Origin: Sphingomonas sp. CCH9-E2
GTDB taxonomy: Bacteria > Pseudomonadota > Alphaproteobacteria > Sphingomonadales > Sphingomonadaceae
Reading direction: 5' to 3'
DNA length: 30,731 nucleotides
Assembly: GCF_001557215.1 (NCBI RefSeq)
Contig: NZ_LSJM01000024.1
Span: 1-30,731, forward strand
The stretch's first letter is position 1. Every line of letters begins with the position of its first letter. This document shows positions 1-7,498 of this stretch, piece after piece. A program made the translations under genes and the position numbers. A model generated the notes under the pieces. The model made no database searches, had not been told where the DNA came from, and saw only the letters and a program-made list of their open reading frames with translations.

Positions 1-300
1 CCCGCGCTGACGCTGGTCGAAAACCCCGATATCCTCGCCGGCCTGGCCCAAAGCAGCCAGCGCCCGGGCCTCGTCGTCGGTTTCGCCGCCGAAACCGAAC
101 GGGTGGTCGAACATGCGGTCGCTAAACGCGCGCGCAAGGGTGCAGACTGGATCGTCGCCAATGATGTGTCCGGCGACGTCATGGGGGGCGATGCCAATCT
201 TGTTCATCTGGTTACGGAATCGGGCGTCGAAAGCTGGGAGCGGCTGGCCAAGGCCGATGTCGCCCGCCGCCTCGCCGAACGGATCGCCGATGCGCTTTAA
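1..300 (+). CDS. coaBC: CoaBC, bifunctional phosphopantothenoylcysteine synthetase/decarboxylase (3' end only)
   Basis: The window opens inside this gene in frame 1; only the last 99 codons and the TAA stop are visible. They read as the C-terminal part of the CoaB domain: a GFAAET stretch, then EHAVAKRARKGADWIVAND and a GDANLVHLVT segment, which is the usual end of phosphopantothenate-cysteine ligase. The enzyme makes 4'-phosphopantetheine from 4'-phosphopantothenate, using cysteine and a nucleotide, in the cytoplasmic CoA pathway. The next gene starts inside its last codons, and dut follows shortly after; coaBC-dut is a common alphaproteobacterial pairing. A second CoA gene (coaX) lies at 12787-13557 on the other strand. 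The N-terminal CoaC domain is outside the window. Confidence 0.9.
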   Translation, partial: PALTLVENPDILAGLAQSSQRPGLVVGFAAETERVVEHAVAKRARKGADWIVANDVSGDVMGGDANLVHLVTESGVESWERLAKADVARRLAERIADAL

Positions 301-1090
301 GGTTCCCCTGTTCCTGCTCCCGCTGCTGATCGCCGGTTGTGCGGCCGGGGAGCGCCCCACAACGCCCACGGCGCCAAAGCTGTTCACCCAAGGCTATGGC
401 GCCTCGCCGCGCACCGCGCCGACGCTGTATGTCGTCATTCACGGCAATGGCCGTCGTTCCAAGATCGACACGAGCGACTTCGCGAAGGCGCTGGCGACAG
501 TCGAGCCGGACAGCGGCGTCGTGCGCCTGCTGCGCCCCGGCTATGCCGATGGGGTCGGTGGGCAGTCACCGGGGATGCGCGGCGCGAGCCCTTCCGATGA
601 TTTCAGCGCGGAGCGGATCACTGCGGTCGGCGACGCGATCGCCGCGCTGCGTCAACGCTATCGCCGCGCCCGCGTGGTCGTGATCGGCGAAGCCGGTGGT
701 GCGGTGGTGGCCGCCAACCTGGCCGGGCTGCGTCCCGACCTGATCGACGGCGTGGTGCTGGTATCCTGTCCCTGCGCTTTGCCCGAATGGCGCGCCTATC
801 GCGCCAAGCGCGAGCCGAATACCCCGCATTGGCGGGACAAGCTGGTCAGCCTCGATCCGTTGCAGACCGCTGGCGGCATTCAGCCAGGACTGCGCGCGGC
901 GATCCTGGTGGGCGGTACGGACGCCGATGTCCCCGCGCGTTTTTCGCGCGCCTATGCCGAGGCGTTGAGCCTGCGCGGCATCGCCACCGATTTCCGCATC
1001 ATTCCCGGACGTAGCGACCCGGTGCTCGACGATCCCCAGGTGATCGAGGCGACCCGTCGCCTTGCCGCCGCATTGCCGAGGCGCAAATAA
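290..1090 (+). CDS. Lipoprotein with alpha/beta-hydrolase-like fold, probable pseudoenzyme
   Basis: This is a 266-aa protein. The start is taken at ATG 290, which overlaps the coaBC stop by 11 bp, because it gives a clean lipoprotein signal: hydrophobic residues 5-15 and a lipobox IAGC with Cys17. Upstream in-frame starts would bury this signal. The mature part resembles an alpha/beta hydrolase: a VVIHG strand and oxyanion turn (His51), a nucleophile-elbow-like VIGEAGGA at 131-138, and a GGTDADVP acid loop at Asp211/Asp213. The elbow carries Ala135 where GxSxG hydrolases have Ser, and the C-terminal [11 protein letters not shown] has Ser242 where His is expected. Catalysis by the usual triad therefore looks impossible. 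It may bind a ligand or act structurally in the envelope. It is coupled to dut through a TAATG overlap. The fold call is from motifs only. Confidence 0.7.
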   Translation: MRFKVPLFLLPLLIAGCAAGERPTTPTAPKLFTQGYGASPRTAPTLYVVIHGNGRRSKIDTSDFAKALATVEPDSGVVRLLRPGYADGVGGQSPGMRGASPSDDFSAERITAVGDAIAALRQRYRRARVVVIGEAGGAVVAANLAGLRPDLIDGVVLVSCPCALPEWRAYRAKREPNTPHWRDKLVSLDPLQTAGGIQPGLRAAILVGGTDADVPARFSRAYAEALSLRGIATDFRIIPGRSDPVLDDPQVIEATRRLAAALPRRK

Positions 1091-1536
1091 TGGCCGCGCC
1101 GATCACCATCCGCCTGATGCGCCTGCCCCACGGCGAAGGCCTGCCCCTGCCCGCATACGCGACCGCCGGGGCCGCTGGCATGGATGTCGTCGCGGCGGAG
1201 GATCTGATCCTCGCCCCCGGCGCGCGCCATGCGGTCGCGACCGGCTTTGCTATCGCGATCCCGCCCGGCTTTGAGGTACAGGTGCGCCCGCGCTCCGGCC
1301 TGGCTCTCAAGCACGGCATTACCTGCCTCAACACGCCCGGGACCATCGACGAAGATTATCGTGGCGAGGTTAAGGTGATCCTCGCCAATCTTGGCGACCA
1401 GCCCTTCACCATCGCGCGCGGAGAACGGATCGCGCAGCTCGTCCCCGCACCGGTGCAGCGCGCGCTGTTCGAGGAGGTCGCGGTGCTGGATGAGACCGAC
1501 CGTGGCAGCGGCGGCTTCGGATCGACCGGGCGGTGA
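1090..1536 (+). CDS. dut: dUTP diphosphatase (dUTPase)
   Basis: This 148-aa protein has the normal length of trimeric bacterial dUTPases. It hydrolyses dUTP to dUMP and pyrophosphate, which keeps uracil out of DNA and supplies dUMP for thymidylate synthesis. All five family motifs are visible in order: [29 protein letters not shown] (with the catalytic Asp and the Tyr that gates uracil), RGERIAQLV, and the C-terminal glycine-rich [10 protein letters not shown] that closes over the phosphates. Start ATG 1090 overlaps the preceding stop as TAATG. The stop overlaps the next gene's GTG as GTGA, so it is probably translated in a coupled run downstream of coaBC. Confidence 0.97.
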   Translation: MAAPITIRLMRLPHGEGLPLPAYATAGAAGMDVVAAEDLILAPGARHAVATGFAIAIPPGFEVQVRPRSGLALKHGITCLNTPGTIDEDYRGEVKVILANLGDQPFTIARGERIAQLVPAPVQRALFEEVAVLDETDRGSGGFGSTGR

Positions 1537-1946
1537 TCATCGCCGCACTCCTCGCGCTCGCCAGCGCGCAGGGCGATCCCGTGCGGGCACAGGACGCGCC
1601 GGAACCGGCGGCGATCCAGTGGGAAAGTCTGCCGACCCTGCCCTATCGCCAGGCGCCGAGCATGACCCCGGCGATGCACGAATGGGCGCGCCGGCAGGTG
1701 AGCGCGCGCAAGTGCCGCGCGCGTCGCCTGGTCGACGGACGACCGGCAGTGCGGGTCGAGGTGGCAGTGCTGGTCGACGAATCCGGCGTCCGCACCACCA
1801 TTCCCCGCGCGATCGGCTGTCCCACGATCGAGCAATATGCCGCAGGTCTGGTCGCGGGCTTTTCGCGCAACAACCTGACCCAGCGCACCGGCGCGCCGGG
1901 CAATGTCTGGTACCGCGCGACCGTGACCTTTGCCTGGCGGCAATGA
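1533..1946 (+). CDS. Small exported protein, TonB C-terminal-like
   Basis: This 137-aa protein starts at GTG 1533, overlapping the dut stop as GTGA; no better start is visible. The N-terminus is hydrophobic (residues 1-12) and ends near VRAQDAPEP, consistent with a Sec signal peptide and a periplasmic product. The C-terminal half has a strand-turn pattern ([17 protein letters not shown], then a [13 protein letters not shown] helix and a YRATVTFAW end) that resembles the secreted TonB-C-like domains common in sphingomonads. Two cysteines, Cys61 and Cys96, could form a disulfide. The same architecture occurs twice in the protein at 9523-10290. There is no TonB-type periplasmic spacer or clear membrane anchor, so it is unlikely to be a true energy transducer. 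Function unknown. Confidence 0.65.
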   Translation: MIIAALLALASAQGDPVRAQDAPEPAAIQWESLPTLPYRQAPSMTPAMHEWARRQVSARKCRARRLVDGRPAVRVEVAVLVDESGVRTTIPRAIGCPTIEQYAAGLVAGFSRNNLTQRTGAPGNVWYRATVTFAWRQ

Positions 1947-2701
1947 GCTTTTCCGACGCCGAACTCGAGCGCTATGCCCGCCACATCGTGCTGCCCGAGA
2001 TCGGCGGCGCGGGGCAGGCGGCGCTGAAGGCCGCGCGGGTGCTGGTGGTCGGGGCCGGCGGGATCGGAAGCCCGGCGTTGCAGTATCTGGCGGCGGCGGG
2101 GGTGGGGCAGATCACGATCGTCGACGATGACCGGGTCGATCTTTCAAATCTCCAGCGGCAGACGATCTTCGGCACCGAAGATTCCGGTCGTTCCAAGGCC
2201 GTGGCTGCGGTCGGACGGGTCACCGCCATCAACCCTCACATCGTCGCCCAAGCGTCGCAGCACCGGCTCGATGATGGAAATGTGGATGAGTGGGTCCGCG
2301 GCAACGATGCCATCCTCGACGGCACCGACAATTTCGAAACCCGCCTGCTCGTCGCCGACGCCGCGTTGCGCCATTGCGTGCCGCTGGTCAGCGCTGCCGT
2401 CGGGCGGTTCGAGGGGCAGCTTGGCGTGTTTCGCGGGTGGGAGGCGGACAAGCCCTGCTATCGCTGCTTCGTCGGCAACGACCCCGAAACCGCGGGGATC
2501 AACTGTTCCGAACAGGGCGTGCTCGGCGCGCTGACCGGGATCATGGGCAGCCTCGCCGCGCTGGAGGTGATCCGCGCGATCCGTCCATTCGGAGAGGACA
2601 GCGCGGGCAAGCTGCTGCTCGCCGACACGCTGGCGCTGCGCTTCCGCACGCTGACCCTGCCCAAGGACCCGGGCTGTCCGGCCTGTTCGGGCGCACGATA
2701 A
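1943..2701 (+). CDS. moeB: MoeB/ThiF-family sulfur-carrier protein adenylyltransferase
   Basis: This 252-aa E1-like enzyme adenylates the C-terminal Gly-Gly of a ubiquitin-like sulfur carrier such as MoaD or ThiS. Visible features are the N-terminal RYARHIVLPEIGG typical of MoeB, the nucleotide-binding VVGAGGIGSP (residues 35-44), DDDRVDLSNLQRQ with the Arg finger region, DGTDNFETR, and two CxxC zinc pairs (CYRC, and CPAC near the end). There is no C-terminal rhodanese domain, unlike eukaryotic MOCS3 and some bacterial MoeBR. MoeB and ThiF are hard to separate by eye. MoeB is favoured by the N-terminal motif, but no moa or thi genes are nearby to confirm it. It starts at ATG 1943 (ATGA overlap) and is the last gene of the coaBC run. 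Confidence 0.88.
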   Translation: MSFSDAELERYARHIVLPEIGGAGQAALKAARVLVVGAGGIGSPALQYLAAAGVGQITIVDDDRVDLSNLQRQTIFGTEDSGRSKAVAAVGRVTAINPHIVAQASQHRLDDGNVDEWVRGNDAILDGTDNFETRLLVADAALRHCVPLVSAAVGRFEGQLGVFRGWEADKPCYRCFVGNDPETAGINCSEQGVLGALTGIMGSLAALEVIRAIRPFGEDSAGKLLLADTLALRFRTLTLPKDPGCPACSGAR

Positions 2702-2833
2702 TCCTCCCCCGCCGGGGGGGCGCCCAAGGCGACGGAGGGGGCGGAAGCATCGCAGCAAAAGGCGACAGGACACAGCCGTCCTCCCCCTCCGTCACGCCAC
2801 GCGTGCCACCTCCCCCTGGCGGGGGAGGATTAT
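2698..2833. repeat. Nested inverted repeat filling the gap between convergent genes
   Basis: The outer arms are a perfect 16-bp inverted repeat (2698-2713 and 2818-2833), and the left arm contains the TAA stop of moeB. Inside it lies a second inverted pair, gacggaggggg (2731-2741) and its complement (2783-2793). The whole 136-bp block could fold into one long GC-rich hairpin with a loop near 2745-2780. It lies between moeB (+) and the amidohydrolase (-), with only a few bases to spare on each side, so it may stop or stabilise transcripts from both. The composition resembles the cccctccgtc-type extragenic palindromes of sphingomonads; that family link is from memory and unchecked. Confidence 0.8.
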
Positions 2834-2836
2834 CTG

Positions 2837-4171
2837 CTATTCCGCCGGGAAGGGCTGGCGCTTGCCGCCGGCCTTGTGCACCACGCCGTGGCGCATCACG
2901 AACTCGACCTGCTCGATCCGCTTGATGTCGTCGAGCGGGCTGCCCGCGACCGCGATGATGTCGGCATCCTTGCCCGGCGCGATCGACCCGATATTGGGTC
3001 GCCCCAGCGCCTCGGCGGCGTTACGCGTCGCCGTCCGCAGCGCCATCGCCGGGGTCATCCCTGCCTTGACCATCAGCGAAAATTCCTGCGCATTGTCGCC
3101 ATGGCGCGAGACGCCGCTGTCGGTGCCGAACGCGACCTTCACCCCCGCCGCATAGGCCTTGCTGTGGCTGGCGAAGGCGGCGGCGGCGGCCTCCTCAGCC
3201 TTCGGAATCACGGCGGGCGGGAGCAGGCCCTTGCGCGCCTGTTCGAGCGCGGCGGCGGGCGCCATCATCGTCGGCACGAGCCAGGTGCCGTTCTTCTTCA
3301 TCAGCGCAATCGCTTCGTCGTCGAGGAACGATCCGTGATCGACCGTGTCCACTCCAGCCGCGACCGCCGCCTTGGTCCCCGCCGCCGCATGGCTATGCGT
3401 CGCGACCTTGCGCCCGAGGCCGTGCGCGGTGTCGATAATCGCCTTCATTTCGGCATCGGTCATGGCGCGGCCGAGCCCGCCCGACACGTTCGAGAGCACG
3501 CCGCCGGTCGACATGTATTTGATGACCTGCGCCCCCAGCGCGATCTGCTGGCGCACCGCGCGGGTGCAATCATCGGGGCCGTCGCAGGTATTGATCTGAT
3601 GCTTGTGGATCGCGTCGGCGAAGACTTCCGCGACCCCGTTGGTCCCGTCGGCATGCCCGCCCGAGACCGAGATCGAGGTGCCCGCATTGACGATCGTCGG
3701 CCCGGCAATGTCGCCGCGCTCGACTGCCTCGCGCAGCGCCCGCATGCCGCGTGCGCTTCCTCCCAGATCGCGCACGGTGGTAAACCCTGCCTCCAGGGTT
3801 GCGCGGGCATTGGCGACTGCGAACATCATGTCATCGGCATCGTCGCGGTTGAGCGCGGTCAGCCGGTCGCGCAGCGGATCGCCGCCGATCCCCCACAGAT
3901 GCACATGCATATCGACCAGCCCGGGCATCACGAACCGGTCCTTGAGATCGATCAGCTCGGCCCCGCTTTCCGGCGCGACAAAGCCGTCGCGGATTTCGGC
4001 CACCTTATCGTCGCGCACGACGATCGTGCTCGGTCCGCGCGGTGCCTCGCCTGGATTGGCGAGCAGCGTGCCGGCGTGGATGAATTTGACCTTGGCCGGA
4101 GTGCTGGTCTGCGCGGCCAGCGGCGTTGCCCCAGCGAGCAACGCGATGGTGATGGCGGCGATTCGGCGCAT
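2837..4171 (-). CDS. Secreted metal-dependent amidohydrolase (prolidase-like family)
   Basis: This 444-aa protein has a Sec signal peptide (residues 1-20, cleavage near LAA/QTS). It belongs to the amidohydrolase superfamily branch often annotated as Xaa-Pro dipeptidase or imidazolonepropionase-like. The binuclear metal site is complete: HVH at 89-91, a probable carboxylated Lys218 in VIKYMSTGG, His259/His261 in THSH, His279 in DHGSF and Asp351 in FGTDSG. A C-terminal GRPNIGSIAPGKDADI closes the small beta-domain. It probably hydrolyses dipeptides or related amides in the periplasm, but the exact substrate cannot be read from sequence. The start is ATG 4171, with an AGGGAGA ribosome site 5-6 nt upstream. 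It lies 48 bp downstream of the DUF1244 gene on the same strand and may be cotranscribed. Confidence 0.9.
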   Translation of the reverse strand: MRRIAAITIALLAGATPLAAQTSTPAKVKFIHAGTLLANPGEAPRGPSTIVVRDDKVAEIRDGFVAPESGAELIDLKDRFVMPGLVDMHVHLWGIGGDPLRDRLTALNRDDADDMMFAVANARATLEAGFTTVRDLGGSARGMRALREAVERGDIAGPTIVNAGTSISVSGGHADGTNGVAEVFADAIHKHQINTCDGPDDCTRAVRQQIALGAQVIKYMSTGGVLSNVSGGLGRAMTDAEMKAIIDTAHGLGRKVATHSHAAAGTKAAVAAGVDTVDHGSFLDDEAIALMKKNGTWLVPTMMAPAAALEQARKGLLPPAVIPKAEEAAAAAFASHSKAYAAGVKVAFGTDSGVSRHGDNAQEFSLMVKAGMTPAMALRTATRNAAEALGRPNIGSIAPGKDADIIAVAGSPLDDIKRIEQVEFVMRHGVVHKAGGKRQPFPAE

Positions 4172-4219
4172 GAAACTCTCCCTGTTTTCCGCAGCCTAGG
4201 CGGCAACAGGGCAGACTGA

Positions 4220-4594
4220 CTAGCCCCCGGGCTGGGTGATCGACGGCGGGTCGCTTGCGGGGAAGCTGTCGTCGAGCTCGGCGTCCAGCTCGGCATCCTG
4301 TTTGTTCCGCGCGATACTCGCCTCCATCCGGGCGATCTGTTCGGGCGTCGCCTCGCCCTGATGCTGCGCCTTCCAGGTCGCATAGGGCATGCCGTAGATC
4401 GCCGTGCGCGCGGCATCGCGGTCCAGTTCCCCGCCGCTTGCTTCGCTCACCCAATCGGCCAGGCAGTTGCGGCAAAAGCCCGCAAGGCCCATCAGTTCGA
4501 TATTCTCGGCATCGGTGCGGTGGCGCAGATGGCGGACGAGGCGGCGAAACGCCTGAGCGGCAGTCCGGTCGTCGATGCTGTCCAACGTTGTCAT
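4220..4594 (-). CDS. DUF1244 protein with a C-terminal DDSFPASDPPS tail
   Basis: This is a 124-aa protein. Residues about 5-95 match the DUF1244 family: FRRLVRHLRHRTDAENIELM, GFCRNCLADW with Cys41 and Cys44, and YGMPYATWK. The family is a small helical protein of unknown function found in proteobacteria. The remaining 30 residues are acidic and end in ELDDSFPASDPPS, a motif that also occurs as the tail of other small alphaproteobacterial proteins. Here it appears joined to DUF1244. The start is ATG 4594, preceded by a clear CGGAGG site at about 7 nt; upstream in-frame starts lack this. It is divergent from pyruvate kinase across about 75 bp. No function is assigned. Confidence 0.85.
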   Translation of the reverse strand: MTTLDSIDDRTAAQAFRRLVRHLRHRTDAENIELMGLAGFCRNCLADWVSEASGGELDRDAARTAIYGMPYATWKAQHQGEATPEQIARMEASIARNKQDAELDAELDDSFPASDPPSITQPGG

Positions 4595-4669
4595 ATTCAC
4601 GCCTCCGCAGTTGAATAGTGTGCATTTGGCGTTAGGGACCGGCACGGGCAAGAGATGGAGAGTTCGGCG

Positions 4670-6139
4670 ATGACGAAGGTAATGGCACCGCGGTCGCGCA
4701 AGGTGCGCGTTCTGGCGACGCTCGGCCCCGCCAGCAATTCGCCGGAGATGATCGCCGCGCTGCATGCCGCCGGCGCCGATGCGTTCCGCATCAACATGAG
4801 CCATGGCGATCAGGAGTCGAAGGTCCCGGTCATTGCCGCGATCCGCGCGCTGGAAAAGACTACCGGTCGCCCGACCACGATCCTGGCCGACCTGCAGGGC
4901 CCTAAGCTGCGCGTGGGCAAGTTTGCGCAGGGCAAGGTGACGCTGGCGACCGGCGCGACCTTCCGCCTCGACCGCGATACAACTCCCGGCGACGCGACCC
5001 GCGTCGAGCTGCCGCACCGCGAGATTTTCGAAGCTGTGACTGAGGGTGCGCGCCTGCTGCTCGACGATGGCAAGATGGTGTTGCGCGTCATCGGCTTTGG
5101 CGGCCAGGGCGACGATGCCTGGATCGAAACGCGCGTCGAGGTCGGCGGGGTGCTGTCGAACTCCAAGGGCCTGAACGTCCCCGACATGGTGCTGCCGCTT
5201 GCCGCGCTGACCGAAAAGGACCGCAGCGACCTGGCCTTTGCCGTGGCGCAAAAGGTCGACTGGATCGCGCTGTCGTTCGTTCAGCGGCCCGAGGATCTGG
5301 CCGAGGCGCGCCGCCTGATCGGCCCGGGCGGTCCCGCGCTGCTCGCCAAGATCGAAAAGCCGAGCGCGGTGGCGCGGCTGGATGAGATCGTCGAAGCCTG
5401 CGACGGCGTGATGGTCGCGCGCGGCGATCTGGGTGTCGAACTGCCGCCGCAGAACCTGCCGCCCATGCAAAAGCGGATCGTCGAAACCTCGCGCCGCATG
5501 GGCCGCCCTGTGATCGTCGCGACGCAGATGCTCGAATCGATGATCACCTCACCCTCCCCGACCCGCGCCGAGGTGTCGGACGTGGCAACGGCGGTCTATG
5601 ACGGCGCGGACGCGATCATGCTGTCGGCGGAAAGCGCGGCGGGCCAGTGGCCGGTCGAATCGGTGACGATGATGGACGCCATCGCCGATTCGGTCGAGCG
5701 CGACCCGGCGCATGGCGACCGCGTGCACTTTACCGTCATGCGCCCCGACCCCACCACCGCCGATGCACTGGCCGAGGCGGCGAAGACCATCGCGGCCAAT
5801 GTGTCGGCCAGCGCGATCCTCTGCTTCACCATGTCGGGCTCCACCGCCCGCCGCATCGCGCGCGAGCGCCCGTCGGTGCCGATCCTGGTGCTGACCCCCA
5901 AGGCGGAGACGGCACGGCGCATGGGCCTGCTCTGGGGCACGCACGCGGTGCACACCAAGGACGTCGATTCGTTCGAGGAAATGGTCGCCAAGGCCAAGCG
6001 CATGGCGCTGCGCCAGGGCATCGCCAAGGGCGGCGACCGCGTGGTGGTTTGCGCCGGCGTCCCGTTCGGCACGCCGGGATCGACCAACGTGCTGCATGTG
6101 GTGACGCTGGTTGGGGATGAGCTGAAGGGGCGGAGTTAA
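4670..6139 (+). CDS. pyk: Pyruvate kinase
   Basis: This 489-aa enzyme converts phosphoenolpyruvate and ADP to pyruvate and ATP in lower glycolysis or the Entner-Doudoroff pathway. Signature stretches appear in order: RKVRVLATLGPAS, INMSHGD, LQGPKLRVG, LSFVQRPEDL, AKIEKPSAV (active-site Lys), VARGDLGVELP (metal site), ATQMLESM and SPTRAEVSDVATAV, followed by the C-terminal allosteric domain ending in NVLHVVTL. The start is placed at ATG 4670 because GGAG at 4657-4660 lies 9 nt upstream. An in-frame ATG at 4655 would itself contain that ribosome site and has only a weak one before it. The gene is divergent from DUF1244 and ends in a stop that interlocks with the vapC stop on the other strand. 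Confidence 0.97.
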   Translation: MTKVMAPRSRKVRVLATLGPASNSPEMIAALHAAGADAFRINMSHGDQESKVPVIAAIRALEKTTGRPTTILADLQGPKLRVGKFAQGKVTLATGATFRLDRDTTPGDATRVELPHREIFEAVTEGARLLLDDGKMVLRVIGFGGQGDDAWIETRVEVGGVLSNSKGLNVPDMVLPLAALTEKDRSDLAFAVAQKVDWIALSFVQRPEDLAEARRLIGPGGPALLAKIEKPSAVARLDEIVEACDGVMVARGDLGVELPPQNLPPMQKRIVETSRRMGRPVIVATQMLESMITSPSPTRAEVSDVATAVYDGADAIMLSAESAAGQWPVESVTMMDAIADSVERDPAHGDRVHFTVMRPDPTTADALAEAAKTIAANVSASAILCFTMSGSTARRIARERPSVPILVLTPKAETARRMGLLWGTHAVHTKDVDSFEEMVAKAKRMALRQGIAKGGDRVVVCAGVPFGTPGSTNVLHVVTLVGDELKGRS

Positions 6140-6528
6140 GCCGGGCCAGCGAGCGGGTGATCGACCACCAGCCGGTCGCGCGTGAGGAAGCGCGCGCCCA
6201 GCGATTGCGCATGAGTCAGCAACAGCTCGTCGAACGGATCGCGATGCGCGAGCGGCGCTTCGAGCGGCGTCGCGCAATCGGCGGCCGTCAGCGCCTTGAG
6301 CTCGAACCCGACCTGTTCGGCGAATTGGAGCGCAGCTTGAGGATCGAGCAACTCATTCCGCCTCGTCTCACCGCTCCGGTCCCATTTCAACCGCAGCTCC
6401 CAAATTGACACCGCCGAAATCAGCACGCGCGTACCGCGCCGCGCAACTAGTGCCGATTCCGTAGTGTTCAGCCGATCAGGCGCGCGGGCCAGCCAGATCA
6501 GGATATGCGTATCAAGCAGGAGCCTCAC
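6136..6528 (-). CDS. vapC: PIN-domain toxin, VapC family
   Basis: This 130-aa protein has the size and motifs of VapC ribonucleases, which cleave tRNA or rRNA with a metal ion. The acidic residues expected in the PIN active site are present: Asp6 in LLLDTHILIW, Glu44 in SIWEL, Asp97/Asp100 in HRDPFDELLL and Asp118 in FLTRDRL. It starts at GTG 6528, which overlaps the antitoxin stop as GTGA, so toxin synthesis is coupled to antitoxin synthesis. Its TAA stop overlaps the stop of pyruvate kinase on the opposite strand (6136-6139), leaving no space for a separate terminator for either gene. The active site looks intact, so the toxin is probably functional. Confidence 0.92.
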   Translation of the reverse strand: MRLLLDTHILIWLARAPDRLNTTESALVARRGTRVLISAVSIWELRLKWDRSGETRRNELLDPQAALQFAEQVGFELKALTAADCATPLEAPLAHRDPFDELLLTHAQSLGARFLTRDRLVVDHPLAGPA

Positions 6529-6827
6529 GCAGGATCGCGCTCGTCATCATAATAGTCCGGACCAAGCAATTCGCGCGTCCAGGCCGGGTCGTTGAATTTC
6601 TCGAGCCACGTCTCATCGAGTGGACGGGACGGCTTGACCTTGTCTAGCCCAAGCTCCTTGCGCACGCGCGCGTTGCGCTCCCAAAAACCCTCCTTCGATG
6701 GCTTCTGAACAGGGCCCAATTCGGCAACTGCTTCACCATTTTTGGTGATGGTCACGCGCTCGCCACGCTCGGCGGCTTCGATCGCTGCTGCGAAATTTGC
6801 ACGGGCTTCGCGCACGGACATCTTCAT
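6525..6827 (-). CDS. vapB: Phd/YefM-type antitoxin partner of the PIN toxin
   Basis: This 100-aa protein has an N-terminal half, MSVREARANFAAAIEAAERG then VTITKNGEAVAEL, that is the Phd/YefM DNA-binding fold. The C-terminal half is charged and rich in Trp, Asp and Glu (DETWLEKFNDPAWTRELL), as expected for a flexible toxin-wrapping segment. The start is taken at ATG 6827, with GGAG 7 nt upstream. A GTG directly before it (6830) and an ATG at 6821 are alternatives. It binds and neutralises the toxin and probably represses its own promoter through the 19-bp palindrome just upstream. The toxin gene overlaps its stop codon. Confidence 0.9.
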   Translation of the reverse strand: MKMSVREARANFAAAIEAAERGERVTITKNGEAVAELGPVQKPSKEGFWERNARVRKELGLDKVKPSRPLDETWLEKFNDPAWTRELLGPDYYDDERDPA

Positions 6828-6841
6828 CACAGTTCTCCAGC

Positions 6842-6879
6842 CGTGTACACTGTGTACACGTCTAGCGCGAATTAGACAA
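6842..6879 (-). promoter_or_regulatory. Toxin-antitoxin promoter with overlapping operator palindrome
   Basis: Bases 6842-6860 form a perfect palindrome, cgtgtacac-t-gtgtacacg (9-bp arms, single central base). Read on the minus strand, a candidate -35 TTGTCT (6874-6879) and -10 TACACA (6851-6856) are separated by exactly 17 bp, and the -10 lies inside the palindrome. Antitoxin or toxin-antitoxin complex bound here would block RNA polymerase, the usual autoregulation of Phd/YefM systems. The -35 touches the last codon of the upstream HAD gene. The palindrome is seen directly; the promoter hexamers are weak matches and inferred. Confidence 0.65.
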
Positions 6880-7477
6880 GCAGTCCGACAGCGACCAGTT
6901 CGCGCCGGGCGCCCGCTTCCTGAGTAAACAGCACCGACCTTATCCCCAGCGCCTGCGCCGCCGCCACATTCGCTGCATTGTCGTCGATGAACACGGCCTC
7001 ATGCGGTTTCAGGCCGAAGCGGGCGAGCGCGAGGCGGTAGATGGCGGGGTCGGGCTTCACCAGCTTCTCGTCGCCCGACACGACGATGTCGCGGAAGCGG
7101 TCGAACAGCTGCGGCCATTGCGCGCGCACGGGCGGCCAGAATTCGTGGCTGAAATTGGTGATCGCGAACAGCGGGACACCGGCCGCATCCAGCTCCGCGA
7201 CCAGTTCATGCATGCCCGGCACCGGTCCGCCGAGGCTTTCACTAAACCGTGGCCCCCAGGCGGCGATCAGATCGGCATGTTCGGGAAAGCGCGCCGTCAG
7301 CTCGGCCGAGGTGTCGGCGAAATTGCGCCCGGCATCATGCTGGAAATGCCAGTCCTGAGTGACCACATCGCGCAGAAACGCGTCGAGCGCCCGATCGTCA
7401 GCGATCAGGCGCTCGTACAGAAACCGCGGATGCCAGGTGAACAGGACGTTGCCGATATCGAAGATAACGGCGCGCAC
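6872..7477 (-). CDS. HAD-superfamily hydrolase, YihX-like
   Basis: This is a 201-aa subfamily IA haloacid-dehalogenase-like hydrolase. Motif I is VIFDIGNVL with nucleophile Asp7; the DxGN form is the one seen in YihX-type sugar phosphatases. Motif II is FAITNFS, the motif III Lys lies in EKLVKPDPAIY, and motif IV is FIDDNAANV. A small alpha-helical cap lies between motifs I and II. It probably dephosphorylates a small phosphorylated metabolite in the cytoplasm; the substrate is unknown. The start is GTG 7477, with AGGGA about 8 nt upstream. It lies 21 bp after rpmJ on the same strand and is probably cotranscribed with it. Its 3' end overlaps the toxin-antitoxin promoter. Confidence 0.9.
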   Translation of the reverse strand: MRAVIFDIGNVLFTWHPRFLYERLIADDRALDAFLRDVVTQDWHFQHDAGRNFADTSAELTARFPEHADLIAAWGPRFSESLGGPVPGMHELVAELDAAGVPLFAITNFSHEFWPPVRAQWPQLFDRFRDIVVSGDEKLVKPDPAIYRLALARFGLKPHEAVFIDDNAANVAAAQALGIRSVLFTQEAGARRELVAVGLLV

Positions 7478-7498
7478 GTCGCTGTCCCTGCGCCGGGC

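Noticed and set aside
2876..4219. A 447-codon open frame on the + strand
   Set aside because: It is antisense to the amidohydrolase, which has a signal peptide and complete metal site. The translation is Arg/His-rich without recognisable motifs.
4595..4669. Promoter with TTGAAT upstream of pyk
   Set aside because: No -10-like hexamer at 16-18 bp that I would trust; the divergent region must contain promoters, but I cannot place them.
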